Below, in pieces: positions 32,185 to 41,004 of a DNA stretch of 46,399 nt. The position numbers and the translations under genes were made by a program. The stretch's first letter is position 1, and each line of letters opens with the position of its first letter. The stretch is from Microcystis aeruginosa NIES-4325 (GTDB taxonomy: Bacteria > Cyanobacteriota > Cyanobacteriia > Cyanobacteriales > Microcystaceae). The DNA is taken from positions 1 to 46,399 of the forward strand of contig NZ_BJKP01000010.1 of assembly GCF_008974145.1 (NCBI RefSeq). The letters are read 5' to 3'. The notes beneath the pieces were generated by a model. The model worked only from the letters and a program-made list of their open reading frames with translations, was not told the DNA's origin and ran no database searches.

Positions 32185-33138
32185 TTACAGCCAAGGCCGG
32201 CTCATCTGTTCTAATTGCGTCACCTCTTGCGCTTCTAAACTCCATCCTAGGGCCCCGGCATTTTCGATCGCTTGGTTGGCAGTTTTTGCCCCCGGAATGG
32301 GAATCACATCTCCTTGGGCGATTAACCAATTGAGGGCGACTTGTGCGGGGGTTTTTTGGTATTTGGCGCCCAATTCTTGCAGTACCCTTAAAATTGGGGC
32401 TATTTTCTCCAAACCTTCTTTTTTGAACCGCGAGTCATTTTTCCTGGCTCCATCGGGCAAATTCTGGCTTTCTGGGCTATATTTACCCGTCAGTAATCCT
32501 TGAGCGAGGGGGCTGTAGGCGAGGATGGTGACACCTAATTCCTTGGCCGTGGCTAAAATTCCCTTAGTTTCTATTTTGCGATACAAAAGCGAATACTGCA
32601 CCTGATTGACCGCTAAGGGAACCTCTTTTTTCGCCAAAATCTGGCTTGCTTGACGCATTTGCTCGGCGGAATAATTACTTACGCCCACGGAACCAATGCG
32701 GCCGCGTTTTACTTCTTCCCCTAGGGCATTGATCAGGGTTTCTTGGCTAATTAGGAAGGTGAAGGGCCAATGTACTTGATAAAGAGCCATTTTATCGGTT
32801 TTTAGACGGTTTAAGCTGTCGGTAATGGCATTATGCACCGCATTCGCCCCAAGACGCCACGGTACGGGGGCAAACTTGCTGGCAATATCGATGGGAATAT
32901 CGGTCTCTTGGGTAAATTTTCCTAAGAGTCGTTCCGATTCCCCCAGTCCATAGACTTCGGCCGTGTCAAAAAAGGTGATTCCTGCCTCTACTGCCGCTTT
33001 AAAGGCCGCTTCTACCTGATTAGCTCCGTATTCCTTGCCATAGTTCCAGAATATTTTATCTCCCCATGCCCATGTCCCGATGCCCAAGGCACTGACGGCA
33101 ATTCCTGTTTGTCCGAGATTAGCGGTTTGTCTAGTCAT
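32185..33138 (-). CDS. aldo/keto reductase
   Basis: This 317-residue NADPH-dependent oxidoreductase has the TIM-barrel aldo/keto reductase fold. Visible are GIGTWAWGDK, the catalytic Asp and Tyr in FFDTAEVYGLGESE, the Lys in DIASKFAPVPW, the His in YQVHWPF, GSVGVSNYSAEQM and the cofactor-binding IPIPGAKTANQA. The physiological substrate is unknown; relatives act on aldehydes and ketones arising from oxidative stress. It lies upstream of recA on the same strand (128 bases from the recA ATG), so co-transcription is possible. Confidence 0.9.
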   Translation of the reverse strand: MTRQTANLGQTGIAVSALGIGTWAWGDKIFWNYGKEYGANQVEAAFKAAVEAGITFFDTAEVYGLGESERLLGKFTQETDIPIDIASKFAPVPWRLGANAVHNAITDSLNRLKTDKMALYQVHWPFTFLISQETLINALGEEVKRGRIGSVGVSNYSAEQMRQASQILAKKEVPLAVNQVQYSLLYRKIETKGILATAKELGVTILAYSPLAQGLLTGKYSPESQNLPDGARKNDSRFKKEGLEKIAPILRVLQELGAKYQKTPAQVALNWLIAQGDVIPIPGAKTANQAIENAGALGWSLEAQEVTQLEQMSRPWL

Positions 33139-33368
33139 ATTCCCTACAAAGGTGGCAATTTTCCACTTTTTCGATGATCTTATCCCATTTTTTTTTTATT
33201 CGTAGCCCTCACCCCCCCTTGTCTCATCTCCACCAGCAATTTAAATACGCGGGCAGCTCATTTAAAATAGCTTAATTAAGAAAATATAAAAAAATATAAT
33301 TAATAATTGTGTATGGATTATGAGTTACATTAATCACTCAACCCCAAAAACACATCTCCGTAATTTCT

Positions 33369-34574
33369 ATGAGAGCAAGTGAGATACTAGATTTATATGC
33401 CAAGGGCAAACGCAATTTTACAGGAGTCAACTTAAAAGGACAGTGTTTTCGCAGAAAGGATTTATCGGGGGCTAATTTTAGTGAAGCGGATATCCATGGC
33501 ACTAATTTTCAAGGGGCCATTTTAGAGGGAACTAAATTTACACAGGCCAAAGCAGGATTACAAAAACGCGGCCATCTACAATTAATCTTAATTTCTTGGT
33601 TAATAGCGGCTATCTGCGGTTTTTTCTGGGGATTAGCTGGTTATTATCTAGCTTTAATGCTGGTGACAGATGTAATGGAATTTAAAATCATTGCTGCCTT
33701 GATCATCACGATTTTATCACTAATTTACGGAATATTTTATCGTCAGCGAGTTGGGGGATTGCCCTTAGTCTTATCCTTAATTTCTGGTCAAACAATCAGT
33801 TTTATTCTAGCAATTTTAATCAGCTTAACTTTAAGTTTATTAACAGTAATTATCTTAGTTGATCAAGCATCAGTAGCTGTAGTTAACTTAACTTTGCCTA
33901 TAGCTTTAATTGTTGGTATTTTTGGAACTTGTTTCACCGCTTATATGGCCTGGTTATCCCTAGAAGAATCGAGAGAAACGATCACAAAATCCCTGGCCAT
34001 TGCTTTTTTAGTCAGTAAAGGCACAAATTTTGGGGGGGCAAATCTCAAAGAAGCTGATTTCACGGCAGCGCAGTTAAAAGCCACTGATTTAAGGGCAAAA
34101 GATTTCACTAGAACTCGATTTTATCTGGTATCGGGTATCGAGCGAGCGCGCTGGGAAAAGACAATTCTGGCCGATACTGCTACCCGAAATCTTCTCGTTA
34201 CCGGTCAAGGGGAAAATAAAACTTATATTGGCTATAATTTTCGTGGACTAAATCTTTGCAGAGTTAACCTCAAAAATGCCAACCTCACCAGAGCAAATTT
34301 CAGCGAGGCAAATTTAGCCCAGGCTAATCTAGAAGGGGCGAATTTAGCCCATACTAACGTGATGAGAGCCAATTTACAGGGAGCCACCCTGACGGGTGCT
34401 TGTATCGAAGCTTGGAAAATTGCCGAAAATACCAATTTAGAAGGGGTTGATTGTGATTATATCTATTTGGTTGAGTCCGAGCGAGAGCGCCGTCCTTGCC
34501 AGGGCAAATTTGCGGCAGGGGAATTCCAGCAATTGGCACTAGAGCAGCGAAAATTGTATATTAACGGAACCTAG
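33369..34574 (+). CDS. pentapeptide-repeat membrane protein
   Basis: This 401-residue protein has a first set of A(D/N)LXX pentapeptides at about 19-62 (GVNLKGQCFRRKDLSGANFS), then four or five membrane helices between about 72 and 205 (LILISWLIAAICGFFWGLAG, FKIIAALIITILSLIYGIFY and others). A second, longer pentapeptide set runs from 220 to 350 (NLTRANFSEANLAQANLEGA) and forms the right-handed quadrilateral beta-helix. It probably sits in the plasma or thylakoid membrane with beta-helices on one side. No function is known for this architecture. It stops just before the PAP2 gene (five bases), suggesting an operon. Confidence 0.85.
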   Translation: MRASEILDLYAKGKRNFTGVNLKGQCFRRKDLSGANFSEADIHGTNFQGAILEGTKFTQAKAGLQKRGHLQLILISWLIAAICGFFWGLAGYYLALMLVTDVMEFKIIAALIITILSLIYGIFYRQRVGGLPLVLSLISGQTISFILAILISLTLSLLTVIILVDQASVAVVNLTLPIALIVGIFGTCFTAYMAWLSLEESRETITKSLAIAFLVSKGTNFGGANLKEADFTAAQLKATDLRAKDFTRTRFYLVSGIERARWEKTILADTATRNLLVTGQGENKTYIGYNFRGLNLCRVNLKNANLTRANFSEANLAQANLEGANLAHTNVMRANLQGATLTGACIEAWKIAENTNLEGVDCDYIYLVESERERRPCQGKFAAGEFQQLALEQRKLYINGT

Positions 34575-34579
34575 GAATT

Positions 34580-35335
34580 TTGACCAGAGATTTCCCTAAT
34601 CTTACTGATTCTTTACCTAAAATGTCGGATGAATGCCCCCGTTATCCTTGTCGCCACTTTTTCCCCGTGATTCCCAAAACCTACTTAAACAATAGCTTAT
34701 TTTTCTTAGCCATCTTGTTAACATCCCTAACTTTTACGGATTTAGCGATCGCTATTGACTGGCATCCCCAAGGATTTGCTTGGGAAAAATCCCTAATGCT
34801 ATCTATTCATCAAACTACTAATTTAAACCTAAACTTTTTGGCCATAAAACTAACGGGATTAGGCACTTATTGGGGAGTGGCTCCGATACTAACAATTTCA
34901 CTGCTGATTTTTGCCCTCAAAAAATACTGGTATGGGTTCGCTTATCTGCTTGTAACTATGGCGGGAGGTTGGGCCATTAGTTATAACCTAAAAATTCTTT
35001 TTCATCGGAATCGCCCGCAATTTTGGCAGTTATTTTATCCCTTACCCGATGATTTTGCCTTCCCTAGCGGTCATGCTTTATTTAGTTCCCTGTTAGTCAT
35101 TTCTTTACTGATCCTATCTTGGAGAACGCGCTGGTTTTTCGGGGTAGTTTTACTGGGGATTCCCTTCCTCTTAGTTATTGCTTGGACTCGTCTTTATTTA
35201 GGGGTTCACTTTCCTAGTGATATCCTTGCCGCTTGGCTTTTAGCGATCGCTTGGTCTATCCTAGTTCATCTCTGGTGGCAACAGTTATTAGAGACACCCA
35301 AGGCGATCGACACCCAAGAGGAAATTAATAATTAG
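34580..35335 (+). CDS. PAP2-family phosphatase
   Basis: This 251-residue membrane phosphatase acts on lipid or other phosphate monoesters at the membrane. The three PAP2 signatures are present: KILFHRNRPQF (KX6RP), FAFPSGHALFSS (PSGH) and ARTRLYLGVHFPSD (SRX5HXXXD-like, with Arg and His). There are about five or six membrane helices. The start is uncertain. A TTG at 34580 has AGGAA just upstream but very close, and an ATG at 34622 has no ribosome site and lies inside a 30-base repeat shared with the tnpB leader. The substrate (phosphatidate, undecaprenyl diphosphate or other) is unknown. Confidence 0.9.
   Translation: MTRDFPNLTDSLPKMSDECPRYPCRHFFPVIPKTYLNNSLFFLAILLTSLTFTDLAIAIDWHPQGFAWEKSLMLSIHQTTNLNLNFLAIKLTGLGTYWGVAPILTISLLIFALKKYWYGFAYLLVTMAGGWAISYNLKILFHRNRPQFWQLFYPLPDDFAFPSGHALFSSLLVISLLILSWRTRWFFGVVLLGIPFLLVIAWTRLYLGVHFPSDILAAWLLAIAWSILVHLWWQQLLETPKAIDTQEEINN
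34612..34641. repeat. 30-bp perfect copy of the tnpB-element left end
   Basis: Bases 34612-34641, beginning TTTACCTAAAATGTCGGATG, are identical over 30 bases to the reverse complement of 20604-20633. The match starts at TTTAC on both sides and ends abruptly. It lies in the 5' coding part of the PAP2 gene. I read it as the remnant of an element left end; chance identity of this length is not credible. Confidence 0.75.
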
Positions 35336-35650
35336 TTGACGACTTGCTGCAAAAAAAATATCACGTTATACCTAAATTTACAGTACCACGGATCTGCCCG
35401 TCGCCACCGGGCCAGAAAAAGCGGTCTGAAGTCAAGTTTCTCGGTTTATACTCGTTGTGTTTAACCATCTTGCCCAAGATGGTTTTTTTGCGTAGCGCAA
35501 AAAAATCGACAGGGATAATCCCCGCCGACGTTGTGATCAGAGGTGCCAACACCAGCATTTCGCAGTGTACTCCGACCCAAAAAGTATTGTAAAACAATTT
35601 AAATACATATATAATTAAAAATAGCCAACAAGTATAAAGCAAGTGGGATT
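35336..35650. other. intergenic region with structured leader or trailer
   Basis: These 315 bases between the PAP2 gene and cysK hold no gene I can support. They contain an imperfect hairpin (TCTGcCCG...CGGGcCAGA, about 35394-35417), a strong terminator (35463-35490), and an AT-rich stretch before cysK with TATAAT-like sequence near 35612. A short unannotated RNA ending at the terminator is possible. Confidence 0.5.
35463..35506 (+). terminator. rho-independent terminator with adjoining palindrome
   Basis: AACCATCTT (35463-35471) pairs perfectly with AAGATGGTT (35476-35484), followed by more T residues. The T-run is itself the left half of TTTTTTTGCG-TAG-CGCAAAAAAA, a perfect palindrome that could work on the minus strand too. 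Confidence 0.8.
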
Positions 35651-36598
35651 ATGCCGATCGCAAGAGACATCACCCAATTGGTAGGACGGACTCCCCTAGT
35701 CCAACTGAATCGAATCCCAGTAGCAGAGGGAGTAAAAGCCCGCATCGTCGTCAAACTAGAAAGTATGAACCCCGCCGCCTCGGTTAAGGATCGCATCGGG
35801 GTCAGTATGGTGGAGGACGCGGAAGCCGCCGGACTAATTCACCCCGATAAAACAATTCTGGTGGAACCCACTTCCGGCAATACCGGCATCGCCCTGGCCA
35901 TGGTAGCCGCTGCCAAAGGCTATCGCCTAGTGCTGACTATGCCCGAAACCATGAGTTTAGAACGACGGGCAATGTTAAAAGCCTACGGAGCGCAATTAGA
36001 ATTAACCCCGGGTAGCCAGGGCATGAAAGGAGCGATCGCCAGAGCCGAGGAAATAGTCGAAAACATCCCCAACGCCTATAGTTTGCAACAGTTCCGCAAC
36101 CCGGCCAACCCGAAAATTCACCGAGAAACCACCGGCGAGGAAATCTGGGCCGATACCGATGGTCTGGTAGATATCGTTATCGGTGGCGTGGGAACCGGGG
36201 GAACCATTACCGGTATTGCCGAAACCATTAAACCCCGTCGTCCCCAATTTCAAGCGATCGCAGTTGAACCCTCTAATAGTCCCGTGTTATCGGGGGGACC
36301 CCCCGGTCCGCACAAAATCCAAGGCATCGGCGCCGGTTTTATCCCAGCCATTTTCCGACCGGAATTAATCGATGAGGTGATTATCGTCGATGATACAGAG
36401 GCTTTCGCCTACGCGCGACGGTTAGCTCGTCAGGAGGGACTACTATCGGGCATTTCGGCCGGGGCTGCTTTATGGGCGGCGATTCAGGTGGGCAAAAGAC
36501 CCGAAAACGAAGATAAATTAATCGTCATGATTCAGCCCAGTTTTGGGGAACGTTACCTCAGCACGGCCCTGTTTAAAGACCTCGAAGATATCGACTAA
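35651..36598 (+). CDS. cysK: cysteine synthase A (O-acetylserine sulfhydrylase)
   Basis: This PLP-dependent enzyme makes cysteine from O-acetylserine and sulfide in the cytosol. The 315 residues show the cofactor Lys in [12 protein letters not shown], the substrate loop TSGNTGIAL, the PLP phosphate loop [19 protein letters not shown], and the Ser in [10 protein letters not shown]. The length is typical. The ATG at 35651 gives [19 protein letters not shown], as in CysK. Directly downstream is the remnant of a transsulfuration enzyme gene. Confidence 0.95.
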   Translation: MPIARDITQLVGRTPLVQLNRIPVAEGVKARIVVKLESMNPAASVKDRIGVSMVEDAEAAGLIHPDKTILVEPTSGNTGIALAMVAAAKGYRLVLTMPETMSLERRAMLKAYGAQLELTPGSQGMKGAIARAEEIVENIPNAYSLQQFRNPANPKIHRETTGEEIWADTDGLVDIVIGGVGTGGTITGIAETIKPRRPQFQAIAVEPSNSPVLSGGPPGPHKIQGIGAGFIPAIFRPELIDEVIIVDDTEAFAYARRLARQEGLLSGISAGAALWAAIQVGKRPENEDKLIVMIQPSFGERYLSTALFKDLEDID

Positions 36599-36613
36599 TA
36601 GGACAATAAATTG

Positions 36614-36745
36614 ATGGAATTTGCAACGAGGGCAATTCATGGGGGGCAAGAACCAGACTCTAGCCATGGGGCGGTAACGGTTCCCATTTATCTCGGAAGC
36701 TATAACACCGGCTTTACTACGATTATCGATTGGGATCGAGAATAG
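36614..36745 (+). pseudogene. remnant of a cystathionine gamma-synthase-like gene
   Basis: Sixteen bases after cysK, an ATG opens MEFATRAIHGGQEPDSSHGA, then VTVPIYLGS, the N-terminus of PLP-dependent trans-sulfuration enzymes (cystathionine gamma-synthase/lyase). After 43 codons a TAG ends the frame, and no later part of the roughly 380-residue protein is present before the MgtC-type gene at 36822. A gene deleted except for its 5' end is the simplest explanation. In other cyanobacteria such genes are neighbours of cysK, which supports the reading. Confidence 0.75.
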
Positions 36746-36821
36746 GAACGATTTAAAGCGGGATCTGGAAAAGGCTTTGATTGGTTAGGCGAAGTTTTCA
36801 TCTCATTTGTTAGGTTAAGCA

Positions 36822-37358
36822 ATGTTTTTTGACTCGGAAGATTGGCAAACGATTATTTTTCGGCTGAGTATGGCTATGGCCGTCGGCTGTCTGATTGGTT
36901 ATAACCGACAGCGAGGCGGTCGTCCTGCTGGATTGAGAACTTTTATCATCGTTAGTCTCGGGGCTGCCATGTTTGTCATGATTCCCCTACAAGCGGAGGG
37001 AGATGTGGGTTATGCGTCTTCTAATGCTCTCAGTCGTACTATTCAAGGGGTCGCTTCTGGTGTCGGTTTTTTAGGGGCGGGAATCATCCTACAACAATCC
37101 CATCGGGAACTAAATAAGGTACAAGTGAAAGGTTTGACTTCGGCGGCGACTATCTGGTTAGCGGCAGGATTAGGCGCGGCTTCTGGCTGCGGTTTATGGC
37201 AGATGGTTCTCGTGGGAACTTTTTTCACTCTCTGCACTTTAAGTGGCATTAAACGACTGAAGAAAAAACAACCTTTAGCCAAATATATTAAGGGTCGTAA
37301 GAAAATATCTCGGATCAATCAAGAAATAGACTCATCGGATAATTCAGCACCTCATTAA
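36822..37358 (+). CDS. MgtC/SapB family membrane protein
   Basis: This 178-residue protein has four or five helices in the first 150 residues and the conserved MAVGCLIGYNRQRGGRPAGLRT block. Further signatures are GVASGVGFLGAGIIL and GLTSAATIWLAAGLGAASG. MgtC-type proteins affect growth at low Mg2+ and, in pathogens, inhibit the F-type ATPase; a role in this organism is not established. The C-terminal extension of MgtC is replaced by a short basic tail (KKKQPLAKYIKGRKK). The intergenic stretch to 37575 is AT-rich, without features I can support. Confidence 0.88.
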   Translation: MFFDSEDWQTIIFRLSMAMAVGCLIGYNRQRGGRPAGLRTFIIVSLGAAMFVMIPLQAEGDVGYASSNALSRTIQGVASGVGFLGAGIILQQSHRELNKVQVKGLTSAATIWLAAGLGAASGCGLWQMVLVGTFFTLCTLSGIKRLKKKQPLAKYIKGRKKISRINQEIDSSDNSAPH

Positions 37359-37574
37359 TGAAAGAAGTAATAAAAATTAATTGTTATTAAGAGAGCAAAA
37401 GCTTTTAAATAATGACTTTTGGCTCAAAAGACTTATCTTTTTATTCGCAATTTATTAAACAAAAATATAATGAATTTTTTATGAAATTTTCTGTATATAA
37501 ACAAAATAAAAATATTTTATGTGATAGCATTTAGAGAGAGTAACTAATTTTTCTAAACAGGAGAAAATCCAAGT

Positions 37575-38249
37575 ATGATCAACCGAAATAAGAGCTTTCA
37601 GAGCCTCAAAAATCAAGTTTTCCCGCTGCTGATTTTCCTCTTAACTGTCACTTTGCTCCTCGGGGGAAGGGGAAATGCGATCGCCTTGCCCCTACTCCCC
37701 GAACCGTTGGCCGTCATCGACCGTGCAACAGCAACGGGTGGCACTGTGGTGGAACCAGTCAAGAAAAAAAATGAGGTTTCTAGCCCAAAAATTCTGGAAG
37801 ATGCCCAAATTGCCTATGAAAAAGCCATCCAAGCTGCAAAATCGGCTATCGATGACCTAAATGCTCAACTGGCCGCTCCTTCTCTCGACAAGAAGATTAT
37901 CGAAGCTCAACAGGACAACCTAGAGGACTTAGCGGATAATATTGACGATCTAGGGGAAAAAGTGAGTAAATTGACGAAAAAATTGACCAAATCCGGGGCT
38001 AAACTCAGTGAAACCCTGCAAAACAACCTTATTACCCTAGAAAATAGCCTTGTTAATACCTCCGAGACGATCGATATCTTAGCCGACGACACCGAACAAC
38101 TCAAAGACAATGCTTCCCCTTTCCTGAAAACTCGCGTAGAAAAAACCATCGATGCGGTTAAACAGACTCTACAGGAAAGCGATCGAGCTTGGCAAGAACT
38201 GATCTCCTCGGCCACCACGGAACTGGAGAAGACTAACACCCCGAAATAA
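37575..38249 (+). CDS. secreted coiled-coil protein of unknown function
   Basis: This 224-residue protein has an N-terminal export signal (about 12-40, VFPLLIFLLTVTLLLGGRGNAIA) followed by a long helical region (about 75-215). Heptad-like Leu/Ile/Ala spacing (LNAQLAAPSLDKKIIEAQQD, NIDDLGEKVSKLTKKLTKSG) predicts a coiled coil. It is probably periplasmic or lumenal. I recognise no family. GGAGA lies 12 bases before the ATG. A hairpin follows the gene. Confidence 0.7.
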   Translation: MINRNKSFQSLKNQVFPLLIFLLTVTLLLGGRGNAIALPLLPEPLAVIDRATATGGTVVEPVKKKNEVSSPKILEDAQIAYEKAIQAAKSAIDDLNAQLAAPSLDKKIIEAQQDNLEDLADNIDDLGEKVSKLTKKLTKSGAKLSETLQNNLITLENSLVNTSETIDILADDTEQLKDNASPFLKTRVEKTIDAVKQTLQESDRAWQELISSATTELEKTNTPK

Positions 38250-38280
38250 ATAGGGCTTGTAAGGGCATAAAATCAGTCTT

Positions 38281-38311
38281 TTTTGGGGTAATTATCGTTT
38301 TTACCCCAAAA
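38281..38311 (+). terminator. hairpin after the coiled-coil gene
   Basis: TTTTGGGGTAA (38281-38291) pairs perfectly with TTACCCCAAAA (38301-38311) around a nine-base loop. No T-run follows on the plus strand, so termination is likely but not certain. Confidence 0.5.
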
Positions 38312-38406
38312 TTATCAAAAAAACCTTAACTCGTCTAAAAAGCCTCTTTTTCGAGGACATTGTGCTTTTGACTAGCTAAGTACCTCATCACAATTAATTA
38401 CCAATC

Positions 38407-38982
38407 ATGACGCTTACCTATCAACCACCAACCCCCCATCGCTGGCACTTTGATAATCGGGCAATTTTGCCCCTTAGAAACCCTAATTTCTGGAAAATCG
38501 AGAGTGGAGTAGTGAAAACCTCCACCTGGTTAGAAGATGGAACCCTAATCGTCTTGGGATTGTGGGGACCTGGCAATTTTGTTGGCAAAACCCTAGAGAG
38601 AGTCAATCCCTATCAAGTTGAGTGCATCACTCCAGTGCAAGCAGTTTCCTTTTCCACAGTTGAGAGTTATCAAATGGCAGAAATTCTGCTGTCTCATCTT
38701 CAGCAAGCACAAGAACTAAGTATTATTCGTAGCTACAAACGTACTGATGTTATGGTTGTGAAATTACTGTCATGGTTAGGCAATCAATTTGGTAAACAAA
38801 CCGGTACCGGACAATTAATTGATGTGCGTCTAACTCATCAGGATATCGCTGACTTATTAGGGACCACTAGAGTCACAATTACCCGCGCACTTAATCATCT
38901 TGAACAACAAGGGGCCGTGGAACGTCTCCCCGTCCATCGTCTTCTTTTACGAGAGGAGGACATCTGGCACTACGAGATTTAG
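38407..38982 (+). CDS. Crp/Fnr-family transcriptional regulator
   Basis: This 191-residue regulator has an N-terminal cyclic-nucleotide-binding-type beta-roll (about 10-105; LEDGTLIVLGLWGPGNFVGK) and a C-terminal winged helix (about 125-185) with LTHQDIADLLGTTRVTITRA as the recognition helix-turn-helix. The sensory domain is shorter than in CRP and lacks the RxSxA-type cAMP-binding residues, so its ligand is unlikely to be cAMP. It lies 30 bases upstream of the CadD-like transporter gene and is the likely regulator of the transporter-prohibitin-DUF202 run that follows. Confidence 0.88.
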   Translation: MTLTYQPPTPHRWHFDNRAILPLRNPNFWKIESGVVKTSTWLEDGTLIVLGLWGPGNFVGKTLERVNPYQVECITPVQAVSFSTVESYQMAEILLSHLQQAQELSIIRSYKRTDVMVVKLLSWLGNQFGKQTGTGQLIDVRLTHQDIADLLGTTRVTITRALNHLEQQGAVERLPVHRLLLREEDIWHYEI

Positions 38983-39012
38983 AATGGGAAGGATTATCTC
39001 TTTTTTCAATCT

Positions 39013-39651
39013 ATGAATTGGTTAGTAGCCCTTTTAATTACTAGCGTGACGAGTTTTGTAGCCACAAATCTTGATGATCTGATGGTGCTAATGTTGTTTT
39101 TCTCGCGACTTAATGCTAATTTTCGACCTCGACACCTGATTGTTGGTCAATACCTCGGTTTTACCCTGATTCTCCTAGCTAGTTCCCTCGGTTTACTATT
39201 TGGGTTACTGGTTTCTAAAGAATGGATTGGTCTATTAGGATTTATTCCTCTAATTATCGGCGTTAAACAACTTTTATCAAGGGAAAATGAGGATTATATT
39301 CAAGAAGTAAGAGCAGATGTTAATTGTTCTAAAAATCGCTCCTTTATTCCTCGTTTTCCCTCCCAAACCTATTACGTTGCTGCCGTGACCGTGGCTAATG
39401 GTGGTGATAATATTGGTATCTATACCTCTCTTTTTGCCAATAATTCCCCGATGCACGTCTTAATTATCATGATAGTTTTTTATCTCATGATGGGTATTTG
39501 GTGCATCCTAGCCTATTTTTTGATTACCCATCCCAGGATAGCTAAAGTGGTTACAAACTACGGACATAAAATTAGTCCTTTTATCTATATTATTCTAGGG
39601 ATTTATATCTTAATTGACAGCAAATCCTATCGTTTATTTTTAATGTATTAA
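39013..39651 (+). CDS. CadD-like cadmium resistance transporter
   Basis: This 212-residue membrane protein matches the cadmium-resistance transporter (Cad) family. It has five or six helices, TSVTSFVATNLDDLMVLMLFF at the start (the family's paired-Asp region), and AVTVANGGDNIGIYTSLFA in the second half, with the internal-repeat pattern NLDD/GGDN that resembles LysE-type exporters. The substrate could be Cd2+ or another cation. The prohibitin gene starts six bases after its stop codon, so they are probably translated from one transcript. Confidence 0.85.
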   Translation: MNWLVALLITSVTSFVATNLDDLMVLMLFFSRLNANFRPRHLIVGQYLGFTLILLASSLGLLFGLLVSKEWIGLLGFIPLIIGVKQLLSRENEDYIQEVRADVNCSKNRSFIPRFPSQTYYVAAVTVANGGDNIGIYTSLFANNSPMHVLIIMIVFYLMMGIWCILAYFLITHPRIAKVVTNYGHKISPFIYIILGIYILIDSKSYRLFLMY

Positions 39652-39657
39652 CCAAGA

Positions 39658-40464
39658 ATGCCTAAAAATCGCCTTTTAGCTAGACCAAGTAATATCTTTT
39701 TTTTGTTATTAATTGTGGCGATTATTTTTAATCCTTTCGTGATTGTCAATGCGGGAGAAAGAGGGGTTTTAATGGTTTTTGGACAGGTGCAAGATCACAT
39801 ACTTAATGAGGGTATTCACGGGATTATTCCGGTTGTTAACACGGTAAAAAAACTAAGTGTGAGAATCCAAAAACAACAGATAGCGGCCGAAGCTTCCTCC
39901 AAAGATCTACAGGAAGTATTTACGGATGTGGCCCTGAACTGGCATATTTTAGCATCAGAAGTTAATAATATTTTTCAACAAATTGGCGATGAAGCGGCTG
40001 TCATCGAACGAGTCATCGATCCAGCAGTGGAGGAAATTCTTAAGGCAGTTATGGCTAAATATACCGCCGAAGAATTAATTACTAAACGGGAGGAGGTGAA
40101 AGGAGAAGTGGATATTCGTTTAACCGAAAGACTGAAAAATTATCATATCGGTGTCGATGATATTTCTTTGGTTCATGTCAACTTTTCCGATCGCTTTACC
40201 GATGCGGTGGAAGCCAAACAAATTGCCGAACAGGAGGCCAAAAAAGCCGGTTTTATGGTGCTGAAAGCCTTGAAAGAATCGGAAGTAAAAATCAATCTGG
40301 CTAAGGGAGAGGCGGCAGCTCATCGCATTCTCCAAGATTCCTTAAGTCCAGAAGTTTTACAGAACAAAGCGATCGAAAGATGGGACGGTAAACTTCCCCT
40401 ATTTATGGATGATAATCTGCTTAAGTCCCTTGAATTGGTTAAAGATAAGCGAAAAACTAGATGA
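39658..40464 (+). CDS. prohibitin-family (SPFH/Band 7) protein
   Basis: This 268-residue protein has one N-terminal membrane helix (about 11-33, NIFFLLLIVAIIFNPFVIV) followed by the SPFH domain (about 34-200; GERGVLMVFGQVQDHILNEG, FTDVALNWHILASEVNNIFQ, ERVIDPAVEEILKAVMAKYTAEEL) and a helical C-terminus that oligomerises (KQIAEQEAKKAGF). Prohibitins form ring-like membrane scaffolds that organise or protect membrane proteins. In cyanobacteria they occur in plasma and thylakoid membranes. It is the middle gene of a cadmium transporter-prohibitin-DUF202 run. Confidence 0.93.
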   Translation: MPKNRLLARPSNIFFLLLIVAIIFNPFVIVNAGERGVLMVFGQVQDHILNEGIHGIIPVVNTVKKLSVRIQKQQIAAEASSKDLQEVFTDVALNWHILASEVNNIFQQIGDEAAVIERVIDPAVEEILKAVMAKYTAEELITKREEVKGEVDIRLTERLKNYHIGVDDISLVHVNFSDRFTDAVEAKQIAEQEAKKAGFMVLKALKESEVKINLAKGEAAAHRILQDSLSPEVLQNKAIERWDGKLPLFMDDNLLKSLELVKDKRKTR

Positions 40465-40535
40465 TAAAAACAATTTATTAAAACCAGAAGAAAGAATACT
40501 TGATTTTATTGAAGTTCACTGCGAGGAACTCCTCT

Positions 40536-40934
40536 ATGCTGTGTAAATCCCGAAAGACAAAGCAGAAATTTAACCCCGATTACTGGCGAGATCATTCGGC
40601 CAACGAACGCACCTATCTGTCTTGGATGCGCGCTTCCATCGCTTTGATGGGTTTTGGTCTGGTCATTTTGCGTTTACGAACAGCATCTTCTGCATCCCTA
40701 GGATTAGGTTGGTTGTTGGGTTTTGTCTTCGCTATGGTGGGATTATTAACCGTTGTCATCGCCACGCGCCGATATTTTCTCATCCGGCGAGCGATCGATA
40801 ATAATAGCTACAAACCCGCTCAAGTCTGGATTATTTGTTTTAGTATAGCGATCGCTTGTCTAGGGTCAGGAATTCTCTATTTTGTCGCCACCAGTCCCGA
40901 TAGCGGTAGAGTGGAAAGCATCGGTTTCGATTAA
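40536..40934 (+). CDS. YidH/DUF202 family membrane protein (copy 1)
   Basis: This 132-residue protein runs from the ATG at 40536, preferred over a TTG at 40500 because GAGGAA lies just upstream. The family motif RDHSANERTYLSWMRASIAL is followed by helices GFGLVILRLR, LGWLLGFVFAMVGLLTVVIA and IICFSIAIACLGSGILYFVA. DUF202/YidH proteins are small inner-membrane proteins of unknown function. It closely resembles the protein at 45899-46333, including RTYLSWMR and IALMGFGLVILRLR, so they are paralogues in inverted orientation about 5 kb apart. Confidence 0.88.
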   Translation: MLCKSRKTKQKFNPDYWRDHSANERTYLSWMRASIALMGFGLVILRLRTASSASLGLGWLLGFVFAMVGLLTVVIATRRYFLIRRAIDNNSYKPAQVWIICFSIAIACLGSGILYFVATSPDSGRVESIGFD

Positions 40935-41004
40935 AACCCCACCCTCGCAGGGAGCGGGATGGGGAAAAATTGCTCGATACAGGTGGTAAAATCCAGATAA
41001 CTAC

